A stretch of 64,000 bases of DNA from Rhizobium sp. BK418 (GTDB taxonomy: Bacteria > Pseudomonadota > Alphaproteobacteria > Rhizobiales > Rhizobiaceae). Positions 45,649-53,786 of the stretch are shown here, piece after piece. The notes below the pieces were generated by a model. That model saw nothing but the letters and a program-made list of their open reading frames with translations, had not been told where the DNA came from and made no database searches. Where the stretch lies: assembly GCF_004341105.1 (NCBI RefSeq), contig NZ_SLZK01000006.1, positions 409,256 to 473,255 on the forward strand. Reading direction: 5' to 3'. The translations under genes were made by a program, and so were the position numbers. The first letter of the stretch is position 1; each line of letters opens with the position of its first letter.

Positions 45649-45945
45649 TGTCAATCCTCCCAGATAGCAGCGAGATCATGTCGCCAGGCCATGGTTTAGA
45701 CGAAAAACGCCGCGTGCGCAATATTTGTTGTCCAAACCTGCAAATGTGCATCCTATCTCGTTGATTTAGACCGAAACATTTTTATCCTTCTCGCTCACAG
45801 TGAGATGCGTGGAATAAAAATGTTGCGCTGCAATACGTTGTCGTGAAGAGACGAAAATTTCGAATCGCATATTTATTTGTTGCTTCACCATACTAAATGG
45901 CATAGCAGTTTTGCGATCAAATGCGTTTTTTGGAGGAAAATGGTC
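45649..45945. promoter_or_regulatory. Divergent control region of the polyol/tagatose locus
   Basis: 297-base AT-rich spacer between the two divergent operons. TTTAGAC occurs twice (45695-45701 and 45765-45771), each followed within one base by GAAA, as a direct repeat about 70 bases apart. These are candidate sites for the ROK regulator encoded at 46895. The rightward gene has GGAGG at 45932-45936. Confidence 0.45.
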
Positions 45946-46830
45946 ATGCGTCGGTTGGGTATCCATTCATTTGTATGGACAGGCGGCCAAACCCAGGAGG
46001 GGCTGGAAATGGCCCTCAACAAGACTGCCGAACATGGATACCGCACCATTGAATTCGCCTACCTGCGCCCCGAGAGGTTCAATCTCGATCGCCTGGCGAA
46101 GCTCGCGCAGTCGCTCGATGTCGAGATCGGAGTGACGATGGGCCTGCCGATCGACAAGGATATTTCAAGCGAGGACGTTGCAGCGGTATCCGCCGGCAAG
46201 CAGATGCTGGCCGATGCCGTACGCGCCGTACGCGACATCGGTGGAAACAAGCTCGGCGGAATCCTTTATTCCGCGCACACCAAGTACAACCGCCAGCCGA
46301 CGAAGAAGGGCTGGGACAATAGTGTGGCGGCTATCGCCGCGACAGCCGACATTGCCAGGGATGCGGACGTCGATCTCGTCCTGGAGATCGTGAACCGCTT
46401 CGAAACGAACCTTCTGAACACGACGGCCCAGGGCCTGAAATTCATTTCCGAGACCGGATCGGGCCATGTCCAGCTGCATCTCGATACGTTCCACATGAAT
46501 ATAGAGGAAGCAAATCCGGCCGCTGCAATCCGACTTGCCGGTGACAAGATCGGTTATTTCCATATCGGCGAGAGCAACCGCGGCTATCTTGGCGATGGCG
46601 TCATCAATTTCGACCTCATCTTCGATGCGCTGCTCGATATCGACTACAAGCGCGACATCGTGTTCGAAAGCTTTTCTACTACCGTTGTCGATGAGGGTCT
46701 TTCACTTGCCTGCGCTATATGGCGCGATACCTGGACGGACAATGATCCGCTGGCCGCCCACGCCAAACGCTACATCGAACTGAAATACGAAGAAGCAAAA
46801 CGACGCCGCGTCACGAACGCACGCCCCTGA
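45946..46830 (+). CDS. Ketose 3-epimerase-like TIM-barrel protein
   Basis: 294 residues of the D-tagatose/D-psicose 3-epimerase-like branch of the xylose isomerase-like TIM barrels. Metal ligands are suggested by VLEIVNRFE (Glu), QLHLDTFHMN (Asp, His), YFHIGESNRG (His) and VFESFST (Glu), the four-ligand set of the family. Two ATGs compete; that at 45946 stands nine bases after GGAGG. It would invert C3 of a free ketose such as tagatose/sorbose or the L-forms. It faces the ABC operon and precedes the ROK gene. Confidence 0.85.
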   Translation: MRRLGIHSFVWTGGQTQEGLEMALNKTAEHGYRTIEFAYLRPERFNLDRLAKLAQSLDVEIGVTMGLPIDKDISSEDVAAVSAGKQMLADAVRAVRDIGGNKLGGILYSAHTKYNRQPTKKGWDNSVAAIAATADIARDADVDLVLEIVNRFETNLLNTTAQGLKFISETGSGHVQLHLDTFHMNIEEANPAAAIRLAGDKIGYFHIGESNRGYLGDGVINFDLIFDALLDIDYKRDIVFESFSTTVVDEGLSLACAIWRDTWTDNDPLAAHAKRYIELKYEEAKRRRVTNARP

Positions 46831-46894
46831 TAAACCTTCTGACGATCTGCTTCGTAAGTGTAGGCTGGAGCAGTCGATTTGAAGGAAAGTAAAC

Positions 46895-48112
46895 ATGAAC
46901 GACACGGTCTCCATCGGAAGCTCACCGCGCAGGATCAGGCAAAACAATATCGTCGCAGCTCTGCGGACGATCTACAGCCATCGTCGCCTGAGCCGGGCCG
47001 ATCTGGCCCGCAAGCTCGGGATGAACCGTTCGTCATCAGGGGAGATCGTTGCCGAACTGACGGAAGGCGGCTTTGTCCAAGAGTCGGAGGAAACCAGCAA
47101 TCAGCGCGCGGGACAGTCCCGCGCCGGCCGGCCGGGAATCATGCTCGAACTCATTCCAGGCGCCGCGTTCTTCGTCGGTATCGAGATCGGCGTCGAGCAC
47201 ATATCGGCTGTCGTCGTCGATCTGTCTGCGGATGTCAGGGTCTGTCGCAAGCTGGCCTTCCAAACGCCGTCATCGACCGTGGAGGAGGCGGTGGCGCGCG
47301 GCGTCGCGCTGATCACGGATGCTATGACGGAAGACATGCTGCAGCGTTGCAAGGGGTTCGGCATATCGACACCGGCGCATATCCGGCCGGATGGGCTTGT
47401 CACGCTCGCGCCGATCATCGGCTGGCGGAATGTGCCGCTGAAGGAGATCGGCCGGAGCGCCTTTCCGGCGGAGGTGCCGATCACGGTGGAAAATGACGCC
47501 AACGCCTTTGCGATCGGCGACAGTTATCGTCACGGCGTTGCGGGCGTGACGCTATTTCTGCTGATGGAGACTGGCGTCGGCGGCGGGATCATGATCGATG
47601 GCAAGCTTTTTCGCGGCGGTCATGGCCTTGCGGGCGAAATCGGCCATACGCTGGTACCGGGAAGCGGCGGGCAGAAATTCGAGCAATTGATCGGTCGCGA
47701 GGTGCTGATCAGGCAATATAGGCAAGCGACCGGACGGGCTGACGCCGATCTGCAGGAGTTCCTGGCCGACGTCCGCGATCGCGTTCCGGATGCGGTGAAC
47801 ATCGCGGAGACATGGTCGCGGCATCTTGCCTATGCGCTGCTGCAGGCCTGTCGCCTGCTCGACCCGGACCGGATCGTGCTCGGTGGCTCCGTCGCATCGC
47901 TTTATCCGATGGTGGCCGCCCGCGTGGCGGTCCACATGTCGGAGGGCCAGAACATTCCTTTTCCGACTCCCAAGATCGTCGTTGATGACGATGCGGAGTT
48001 CGGTTCCGCCTTCGGGGCGGCATGCATGCTACACCAACGCTTCCTCTCCCTCGAAAACGAGGAATTCGGTGGTGAAGACGGCGCGTTACAACGATCAACG
48101 GCAATTTATTGA
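46895..48112 (+). CDS. ROK-family transcriptional regulator
   Basis: 405 residues. The N-terminal winged helix (about 12-70, with LSRADLARKLGMNRSSSGEI) is joined to a ROK sugar-kinase fold (about 80-390) with GIEIGVEHISAVVVDL, a VENDANAFAIGD segment and GVGGGIMIDGKLFRGGHGLA. The CxCGxxGCxE zinc motif of typical ROK proteins is missing; the region reads HTLVPGSGGQKFEQ. AAGGAAAG precedes the ATG. It probably represses the divergent operons and responds to a sugar or sugar phosphate. Confidence 0.9.
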   Translation: MNDTVSIGSSPRRIRQNNIVAALRTIYSHRRLSRADLARKLGMNRSSSGEIVAELTEGGFVQESEETSNQRAGQSRAGRPGIMLELIPGAAFFVGIEIGVEHISAVVVDLSADVRVCRKLAFQTPSSTVEEAVARGVALITDAMTEDMLQRCKGFGISTPAHIRPDGLVTLAPIIGWRNVPLKEIGRSAFPAEVPITVENDANAFAIGDSYRHGVAGVTLFLLMETGVGGGIMIDGKLFRGGHGLAGEIGHTLVPGSGGQKFEQLIGREVLIRQYRQATGRADADLQEFLADVRDRVPDAVNIAETWSRHLAYALLQACRLLDPDRIVLGGSVASLYPMVAARVAVHMSEGQNIPFPTPKIVVDDDAEFGSAFGAACMLHQRFLSLENEEFGGEDGALQRSTAIY

Positions 48113-48135
48113 GTTCTATCGAAAGCGGAATTGCA

Positions 48136-49113
48136 ATGGCTTCAATCTTGGCCCCGGATCATCTTGGTCCCACGGTTTGCGTCGGCGAGATCCTGGTGGA
48201 GATCATTGCCACGACCGACGGAGACGGTTTTCTCGAAGCGCAACCGCTCGTCGGACCGTTTCCTAGCGGAGCGCCGGCGATCTTCATCTCGCAATGCGGC
48301 CGGCTCGGCGGCTCGGCGGCAATGGTGGGGGCGGTCGGCGACGACGATTTCGGCCGTGTCAATATCGATCGGCTCAAGCGCGACGGCGTCGATGTGTCGA
48401 CAATTGCCGTCGATCCAGACTATCCGACCGGCAGCGCCTTCGTCCGTTACCGCAAGGATGGCTCCCGCGACTTCGTCTACAATATCGCCAGGTCTGCGGC
48501 CGCTCGCTTCGGATGGTCCCAAGGCGTCAACGATCTCTTCCATCGCAGCGGACATCTGCATGTGATGGGCTCGGCTCTCTCCGTTCCGAGCGCCCGGGAC
48601 GTGATCGACAGGGCGGTCGAGATCGTGAAGGCACGCGGCGGTACGCTCTCGATTGATCCGAATATTCGCAAGGAACTGCAGCTCGATCAGGACACTGAGC
48701 GCCGATTTGCGCAGCTTGTCGCTGCCGCCGATCTCCTACTGCCATCTGGGGAAGAGCTTGAGCGGGCGGCAGGCGTGCCCGGCGAAGCCGAGGCGATCGG
48801 TCGTCTGTTCGGCATCGGCGTGAAGGAAATCGTGCTGAAGCGCGGAGCTGATGGCGCGACCTATTTCGGCAGAGACGGAGAGCGGATCGACGCTCCCGCT
48901 TTTCTGGTCGAGGAGGTCGATCCGACGGGCGCCGGTGATTGCTTCGGTGGGGCGTATCTCACCTGCCGCCGGCTCGGAATGTCTCCGCAGGAGGCCCTGA
49001 TCTATGGTTCGGCTGCGGGCGCGCGCAATGTAACGATCCGCGGTCCGATGGAAGGGGCCGGCACGCGCCAGGAACTTGATGCGTTTATCGCTTCAACGGA
49101 AAGGCGCGTCTGA
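48136..49113 (+). CDS. PfkB-family kinase, probable tagatose kinase
   Basis: About 325-residue ribokinase-family enzyme. GEILVEI begins the fold, GRLGGSAAMVGAVGDDDFG is the substrate motif, and EEVDPTGAGDCFGGAYL holds the catalytic Asp and anion hole. A TTG at 48109 overlapping the ROK stop is an alternative start, giving nine more residues. It is followed directly by a GatZ/KbaZ homologue, the same order as the Agrobacterium genes for D-tagatose kinase and D-tagatose 6-phosphate 4-epimerase. D-tagatose is therefore the proposed substrate; the family is sure, the substrate inferred. Confidence 0.85.
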   Translation: MASILAPDHLGPTVCVGEILVEIIATTDGDGFLEAQPLVGPFPSGAPAIFISQCGRLGGSAAMVGAVGDDDFGRVNIDRLKRDGVDVSTIAVDPDYPTGSAFVRYRKDGSRDFVYNIARSAAARFGWSQGVNDLFHRSGHLHVMGSALSVPSARDVIDRAVEIVKARGGTLSIDPNIRKELQLDQDTERRFAQLVAAADLLLPSGEELERAAGVPGEAEAIGRLFGIGVKEIVLKRGADGATYFGRDGERIDAPAFLVEEVDPTGAGDCFGGAYLTCRRLGMSPQEALIYGSAAGARNVTIRGPMEGAGTRQELDAFIASTERRV

Positions 49114-50387
49114 TGCGGATAGCACTCAGCGAACTGGCTTCCCTCAGGGCACAGGGCCGTCCCGTCGGTATCGCTTCGATCTGCTCAGCCCATCCGATCG
49201 TGTTGCGGGCAGCACTGCGTTACGGGCGAGATCACTCAGGCACCGTGCTGATCGAGGCGACCTGCAACCAGGTCAATCATCTGGGCGGCTACACCGGCAT
49301 GACCCCTTCAGATTTTGCGGCGCTCGTACAGCGTATCGCCAAAGAAGAGGGATGTCCGGACGATCTCATCATGCTTGGTGGCGATCATTTGGGGCCGAAT
49401 CCCTGGCGGGATAAGCCAGCGGAAGTGGCCATGGCGGAAGCTGAGAGGATGGTAGCTGCCTATGTCGATGCCGGCTTCCAAAAGATCCATCTCGATGCAT
49501 CGATGGGCTGCATGGGCGAGGCTGCAGCGCTGGACGACGAGACGACAGCCCATCGCGCTGCGCGGCTTGCCGCTGCTGCCGAGGCTTCGGCAAAACGAGC
49601 AGGTGGCACGATGCCGCTCTATGTGATCGGCACCGAGGTTCCTCCGCCCGGCGGCGCGGATCACGCGCTGACCATGATCGAGCCGACATCGGCCTCCGCC
49701 GCGAGGCGGACAATCGACATTCATCGTCGAGTCTTCACCGAGGCCGGTCTGGCGGAGGCCTTTGCGCGTGCCATCGGGCTCGTGGTGCAGCCGGGTGTCG
49801 AGTTCGGCAACCACAACGTCATCCGCTACGACCGGAGCAGGATCGACGCATTGAAGCAGGTGCTCGAGGACGAGCCGCAATTCGTATTCGAAGCCCATTC
49901 CACTGATTACCAGGGGATCGCTCCGCTGACGGCGCTCGTCGAAGATGGGTTCCCTATTCTCAAAGTCGGGCCGGAACTGACCTTCGTGCTACGCGAAGCC
50001 CTCTATGGACTGGATCTGATTGCCTCTGATCTCGTGCCTGATTATGGCGAGCGTCCTCTTTACGCTGCGATGGAGGCCTTGATGCTGGCGCATCCGGAGA
50101 ACTGGAGCCGTCACTATCACGGCACCGAAGACAGGCAGCGCTGGCTTCGGCACTATTCGCTGTCGGATCGCATCCGATACTATTGGGCGTCCGAAGAGGC
50201 GCAATCGGCAGTCGCGCGCCTTTCTGACGCGCTTGCCGGAAAATCCGTGCCTCTCCCGCTATTCTGGCAACACATGCCGGAGGCTGAGCGGTTTTCCGAA
50301 GCACCGCTGGATCCTGAGGAGGTTCTGATCTGGCGAGTAACGAAGAGCCTTGCCGAATATCACGCAGCATGCGGCGCAGGTAGATAG
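49113..50387 (+). CDS. GatZ/KbaZ homologue, probable D-tagatose 6-phosphate 4-epimerase
   Basis: 424-residue protein of the GatZ/KbaZ family (TIM barrel, annotated as non-catalytic subunit of tagatose-bisphosphate aldolase). Family stretches include GIASICSAHPIVLRAALRYG, LIMLGGDHLGPNPWRD, KIHLDASMGCMGE and FEAHSTDYQ. No catalytic partner (GatY/KbaY) is encoded in the window. The Agrobacterium homologue was shown to be a D-tagatose 6-phosphate 4-epimerase, which fits here. The start overlaps the kinase stop (TGATG), so the two are coupled. Confidence 0.85.
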   Translation: MRIALSELASLRAQGRPVGIASICSAHPIVLRAALRYGRDHSGTVLIEATCNQVNHLGGYTGMTPSDFAALVQRIAKEEGCPDDLIMLGGDHLGPNPWRDKPAEVAMAEAERMVAAYVDAGFQKIHLDASMGCMGEAAALDDETTAHRAARLAAAAEASAKRAGGTMPLYVIGTEVPPPGGADHALTMIEPTSASAARRTIDIHRRVFTEAGLAEAFARAIGLVVQPGVEFGNHNVIRYDRSRIDALKQVLEDEPQFVFEAHSTDYQGIAPLTALVEDGFPILKVGPELTFVLREALYGLDLIASDLVPDYGERPLYAAMEALMLAHPENWSRHYHGTEDRQRWLRHYSLSDRIRYYWASEEAQSAVARLSDALAGKSVPLPLFWQHMPEAERFSEAPLDPEEVLIWRVTKSLAEYHAACGAGR

Positions 50388-50411
50388 AGCCGCACAACCG
50401 AGGAGGAAAGA

Positions 50412-51137
50412 ATGAACGAGTTGAAGGGAAAGGTCGCTGCGATCACAGGCGCGGCATCGGGTATCGGAATGGCGTCGACGGAGGCGATGATTGCCGCCGG
50501 TGCCACGGTCGTTCTCGTCGATCGCGACGAGAAGGCGCTGAAGTCGGCCTGCGAGCGCCTCGGTACACAGGCGATTCCACTCGCTTTGGATCTCCTGGAT
50601 ACCGACGCGTGCGCCGGGCTTCTCGACCGCGTGCTGTCGAAGGTAGGCCAGCTCGACATCCTGCATGCCAATGCTGGTACCTATATCGGCGGTGATCTTG
50701 CGGATGCCAATCTCGACGCGATCGACCGTATGTTGAACCTCAACGTCAACGTCGTCATCAAGAATGTCCGCACCGTCATTCCGCACATGATCGAACGTGG
50801 CACCGGCGATATCGTTGTCACAAGTTCGGTAGCCGGCCATGCCCCTGTTCCCTGGGAACCGGTCTATTCGCCGTCGAAATGGGCGATGCATTGCTTCGTC
50901 CAGACGATGCGCCGCCAGCTTCTGAAAAGTGGCATTCGCGTCGGCTCGGTTTCGCCTGGTCCTGTCATCAGCGCGCTGCTTGCCGACTGGCCGGAGGAGA
51001 ACCTGCGCAAGGCGAAGGAGGCCGGTGCCCTGATCGAGCCGAAAGAAGTAGCAGACGCCATCATGTTCATGCTGACGCGTCCGCGTAATGTGACGATCCG
51101 CGACATCGTCGTTCTTCCAAGCGCATTCGACATCTGA
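50412..51137 (+). CDS. Ribitol-dehydrogenase-like SDR (probable D-altritol or other polyol dehydrogenase)
   Basis: 241-residue SDR very like Klebsiella ribitol 2-dehydrogenase: GKVAAITGAASGIG, LDILHANAGTYIGG, EPVYSPSKWAMHCFVQTMRR and a C-terminal RPRNVTIRDIVVLPSAFDI are all matched. The catalytic Ser lies in VTSSVAG and the Tyr-Lys in YSPSK. GAGGAGGAAAG precedes the ATG. In the tagatose context it probably oxidises D-altritol or a similar polyol to a 2-ketose, using NAD. Confidence 0.85.
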   Translation: MNELKGKVAAITGAASGIGMASTEAMIAAGATVVLVDRDEKALKSACERLGTQAIPLALDLLDTDACAGLLDRVLSKVGQLDILHANAGTYIGGDLADANLDAIDRMLNLNVNVVIKNVRTVIPHMIERGTGDIVVTSSVAGHAPVPWEPVYSPSKWAMHCFVQTMRRQLLKSGIRVGSVSPGPVISALLADWPEENLRKAKEAGALIEPKEVADAIMFMLTRPRNVTIRDIVVLPSAFDI

Positions 51138-51148
51138 GGAGCGAAATC

Positions 51149-51922
51149 ATGAGCTATCAGGAAAAATTCCGCGTCGAGGGGGAACGGGCGGTTGTCACTG
51201 GCGGTGGACGCGCCATCGGGCTTTGCTGCGCCCACGCGCTCGCTGAGGCGGGTGCCGCCGTCGTCGTGATCGAGCGTAACGAAGCCGACGCAGAGGAAGC
51301 GCTGGCGCTGAAGCACAAAGGCTATGACATTGAGCTGCGGCTGGGTGACGTCACCGATTCAGCGCGCATGGAGGCGATCGCCAATGAGCTTGCCGATGGC
51401 GGACGGCCGGCAACGATCCTGGTAAACAATGCGGGGATCGGCAAGAGCGGCGTCCCGTCAGAAGACGTCACCGACGCCGACTGGTTGCGAATGATGGACG
51501 TCAATGTCAATGGCGTCTTCTGGTGCTCGCGCTCCTTCGGCCGTCACATGGTTGCGATGAAACGCGGTGCGATCGTCAATCTCGGTTCGATGTCCGGTAT
51601 TATCTGTAACCGGCCGCAGCCGCAGACTCCCTATAATGTTTCAAAAGCGGCGGTGCATCACATCACCCGGTCGATGGCCGCCGAATGGGCTCAGCATGGC
51701 GTCAGGGTCAATGCCGTCGCGCCGACCTATATCGAAACGCCGATGGTTGCGGCAGTCGAAGCCAATCGCGAACGGATTCCGATCTGGCTCAACGATACGC
51801 CGATGGGACGAATGGGCACGCCTGAGGAGGTTGCAAGCGCAGTTCTCTTCCTTGCATCCGGTGCGGCAAGCCTGATGACGGGCGCAATCGTCAGCGTCGA
51901 CGCAGGGTTCACCTGCTGGTAG
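51149..51922 (+). CDS. Galactitol 2-dehydrogenase-like SDR
   Basis: 257-residue SDR resembling Rhodobacter galactitol dehydrogenase: it begins with a YQEKFRVEGERAVVTGGG segment, contains GAIVNLGSMSGIICNRPQ, YNVSK (catalytic Tyr-Lys), AAEWAQHGVRVNAVAPTYIE and TPMGRMGTPEE, and ends VDAGFTCW. The Rhodobacter enzyme oxidises galactitol to L-tagatose with NAD and needs Mg at its C-terminus. GGAGCGAAATC precedes the ATG, 11 bases after the previous SDR, so the two are cotranscribed. Confidence 0.87.
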   Translation: MSYQEKFRVEGERAVVTGGGRAIGLCCAHALAEAGAAVVVIERNEADAEEALALKHKGYDIELRLGDVTDSARMEAIANELADGGRPATILVNNAGIGKSGVPSEDVTDADWLRMMDVNVNGVFWCSRSFGRHMVAMKRGAIVNLGSMSGIICNRPQPQTPYNVSKAAVHHITRSMAAEWAQHGVRVNAVAPTYIETPMVAAVEANRERIPIWLNDTPMGRMGTPEEVASAVLFLASGAASLMTGAIVSVDAGFTCW

Positions 51923-52010
51923 CTGCGATATTGTTCGCAGGCGCCGTGTCCTCAGCGACTGTATTGCAAGCCCATCTTCCTGTGGGGCTACTGGTTCCAG
52001 GCTTTTAAAT

Positions 52011-52040
52011 GCTTCCGCGGATGGCTCCGTCAGCGGAAGC
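52011..52040 (+). terminator. Hairpin ending the tagatose operon
   Basis: GCTTCCGC at 52011-52018 and GCGGAAGC at 52033-52040 form a perfect eight-base stem with a 14-base loop, followed by AGGAAATATTT. It lies 88 bases after the galactitol-dehydrogenase-like gene and before a different transporter operon. Confidence 0.55.
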
Positions 52041-52165
52041 AGGAAATATTTATGGCGCGGAATCTTCAAAGGTATTCAGTGACGCGCCTTTATGATTGTG
52101 ATGACGAATAGCTGGCTTGAGCTTTCGCCGCTCGTGGCCGGTATGACGCAATCACGGATCACTCA

Positions 52166-53719
52166 ATGCCGAAATTCCTCTTCGCTTCGATAGTCTCACG
52201 TATCAACCTCGCGATCGGTCTTCGACTGCTTGCTCTTTCGCTTGGACTGCTGATCTCCGTGGCTGCGGGTCATGCCGAGAATATCCTGCGTATTCCCTAT
52301 TCGTCTGATATCGGCACTCTGGATCCGGATAACGGTTTTGAGGTTGCCGGACTGACGGCGCTCGACAGCGTTTATGAAGGTCTCGTCAAATATGAAGCGA
52401 GCTCGACGAAGATCGTCGGGTCACTCGCAAAGAGCTGGGAAATGTCCGGCGATGGCCTGGCCTATACGTTTCACCTCGTCCACGGCGTCAAGTTTCACGA
52501 CGGTACGATCTTGAACGCCGATGCGGTGGTCACCTCATTCAAGCGCCGACGCGACGGCGGCTTTGTGCAGAATTATACGCTCGCCAACGTCGCGGATATC
52601 GCAGCACCGGACAGTTCCACGGTGGTCATCACGCTGCGTCATGCGCAGCCTTCCTTCATGGATAGTCTTGCAGGTCCATGGGGACCGAAGATCATCAGCT
52701 CTGCAGTCCTTTCCGATCATGCCAAGGGCGACTTTGCGACGGGATGGCTGACCGATCACGCGGTTGGGACCGGGCCTTTCAAGCTCGCCGAATTCAAGCG
52801 CGGTGAGCGATATGTGCTCGAGCGAAACGAGGACTATTGGGGCGCCAGACCTTTTTTTGGCAAGGTGGAATTTCCGGTCATCCCGGATATCGGCCAGCAA
52901 ATTCTCAAATTGAAGGCTGGCGAGATCGATGCCGTACCGGCCAATTTCCCATTCGCGCAGCTCGGCAGCCTGCCGGCCGATCTGGAAATAACGTCGGCTC
53001 CCAGCATGACACAATACGAGGCCTTCATTAAGCCTGGATCGCCGCTCGACGATGCCGAAGTTCGCAAGGCTGTTCTGACCGCGATCAACCCAAATTTGTG
53101 GGCGAAGGATGCCTTCGGGCAATATGCGCATGTCTCGAAATCGCTTTATCCAAACATCATGCTTAATCCCGGCCAGCCAGTGCAGTTTCCGACGGATATC
53201 GAGGCAGCGAAGTCTGCCATCGCCAGGCACGGATCAGTCATCCTCACCATTGGGCTCTACAGCGCCAATCCGAGCTATGGGCGCATCGCCGACCTGATGA
53301 TCGCCGGGCTGTCGCTGATCGGCGTCCAGGCCACTTCGCATATAATGCCGCCGGGGGCGGCTTATGCCATGAAGGGCGATCCGGCAGCTCCTGACATGCT
53401 GCTGATCATCGCTTCCCCGGATGCGGCTCACCCCGACAATCAGGCAAAGGCCTTCTTCACAAAGGATGCGCCGCTCAATCTTTACGGCAGTACGCTTCCG
53501 GAAGCCGATGCCGTCGTTGCCGAAGGGGCCTCAGCGGTGGATCTTGCTGCGCGCAATGCGTTCTATGAAAAAGCGGGCCAAATGTATTTCGATGCGGGCC
53601 ATTTCATTCCGCTCGTCGATGTCGACGACGTGGTTGTCCATCGCAAGGGGCTGAAGGATCTGGGACTTCGTCCGGTGTTTCCGAGAGGCAGCATCGACTA
53701 TTCGCGCGTGAGGCGCTGA
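52166..53719 (+). CDS. Peptide/nickel-type ABC transporter substrate-binding protein
   Basis: 517-residue family 5 extracellular binding protein (DppA/OppA/NikA type). The N-terminus is a signal peptide ending near AAGHA (residue 37). IGTLDPDNGFEVAGLTALDSVYE, the GVKFHDGTILNADAVVTSFKR motif and VGTGPFKLAEFKRGERYVLERN cut into their parts are standard for the family. The ribosome-binding site is weak. It leads a four-gene importer. The ligand may be a dipeptide, metal chelate or plant compound; the sequence does not decide. Confidence 0.92.
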   Translation: MPKFLFASIVSRINLAIGLRLLALSLGLLISVAAGHAENILRIPYSSDIGTLDPDNGFEVAGLTALDSVYEGLVKYEASSTKIVGSLAKSWEMSGDGLAYTFHLVHGVKFHDGTILNADAVVTSFKRRRDGGFVQNYTLANVADIAAPDSSTVVITLRHAQPSFMDSLAGPWGPKIISSAVLSDHAKGDFATGWLTDHAVGTGPFKLAEFKRGERYVLERNEDYWGARPFFGKVEFPVIPDIGQQILKLKAGEIDAVPANFPFAQLGSLPADLEITSAPSMTQYEAFIKPGSPLDDAEVRKAVLTAINPNLWAKDAFGQYAHVSKSLYPNIMLNPGQPVQFPTDIEAAKSAIARHGSVILTIGLYSANPSYGRIADLMIAGLSLIGVQATSHIMPPGAAYAMKGDPAAPDMLLIIASPDAAHPDNQAKAFFTKDAPLNLYGSTLPEADAVVAEGASAVDLAARNAFYEKAGQMYFDAGHFIPLVDVDDVVVHRKGLKDLGLRPVFPRGSIDYSRVRR

Positions 53720-53786
53720 TGGCAGAGCGTGTGGCTTCCGGCGAGGTCCGTGGCTGCAATCCCAACTGCGGGGAATTGAAGAGGTC

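Noticed and set aside
44347..45699. A 450-codon rightward open frame across the sugar-binding protein gene
   Set aside because: It is the antisense shadow of the binding protein, which has a signal peptide, a ribosome-binding site and an operon context.
49113..50387. Annotation of the GatZ homologue as part of a tagatose-bisphosphate aldolase
   Set aside because: No catalytic GatY/KbaY partner is present and only one kinase step is encoded; the 4-epimerase role known from Agrobacterium fits better.
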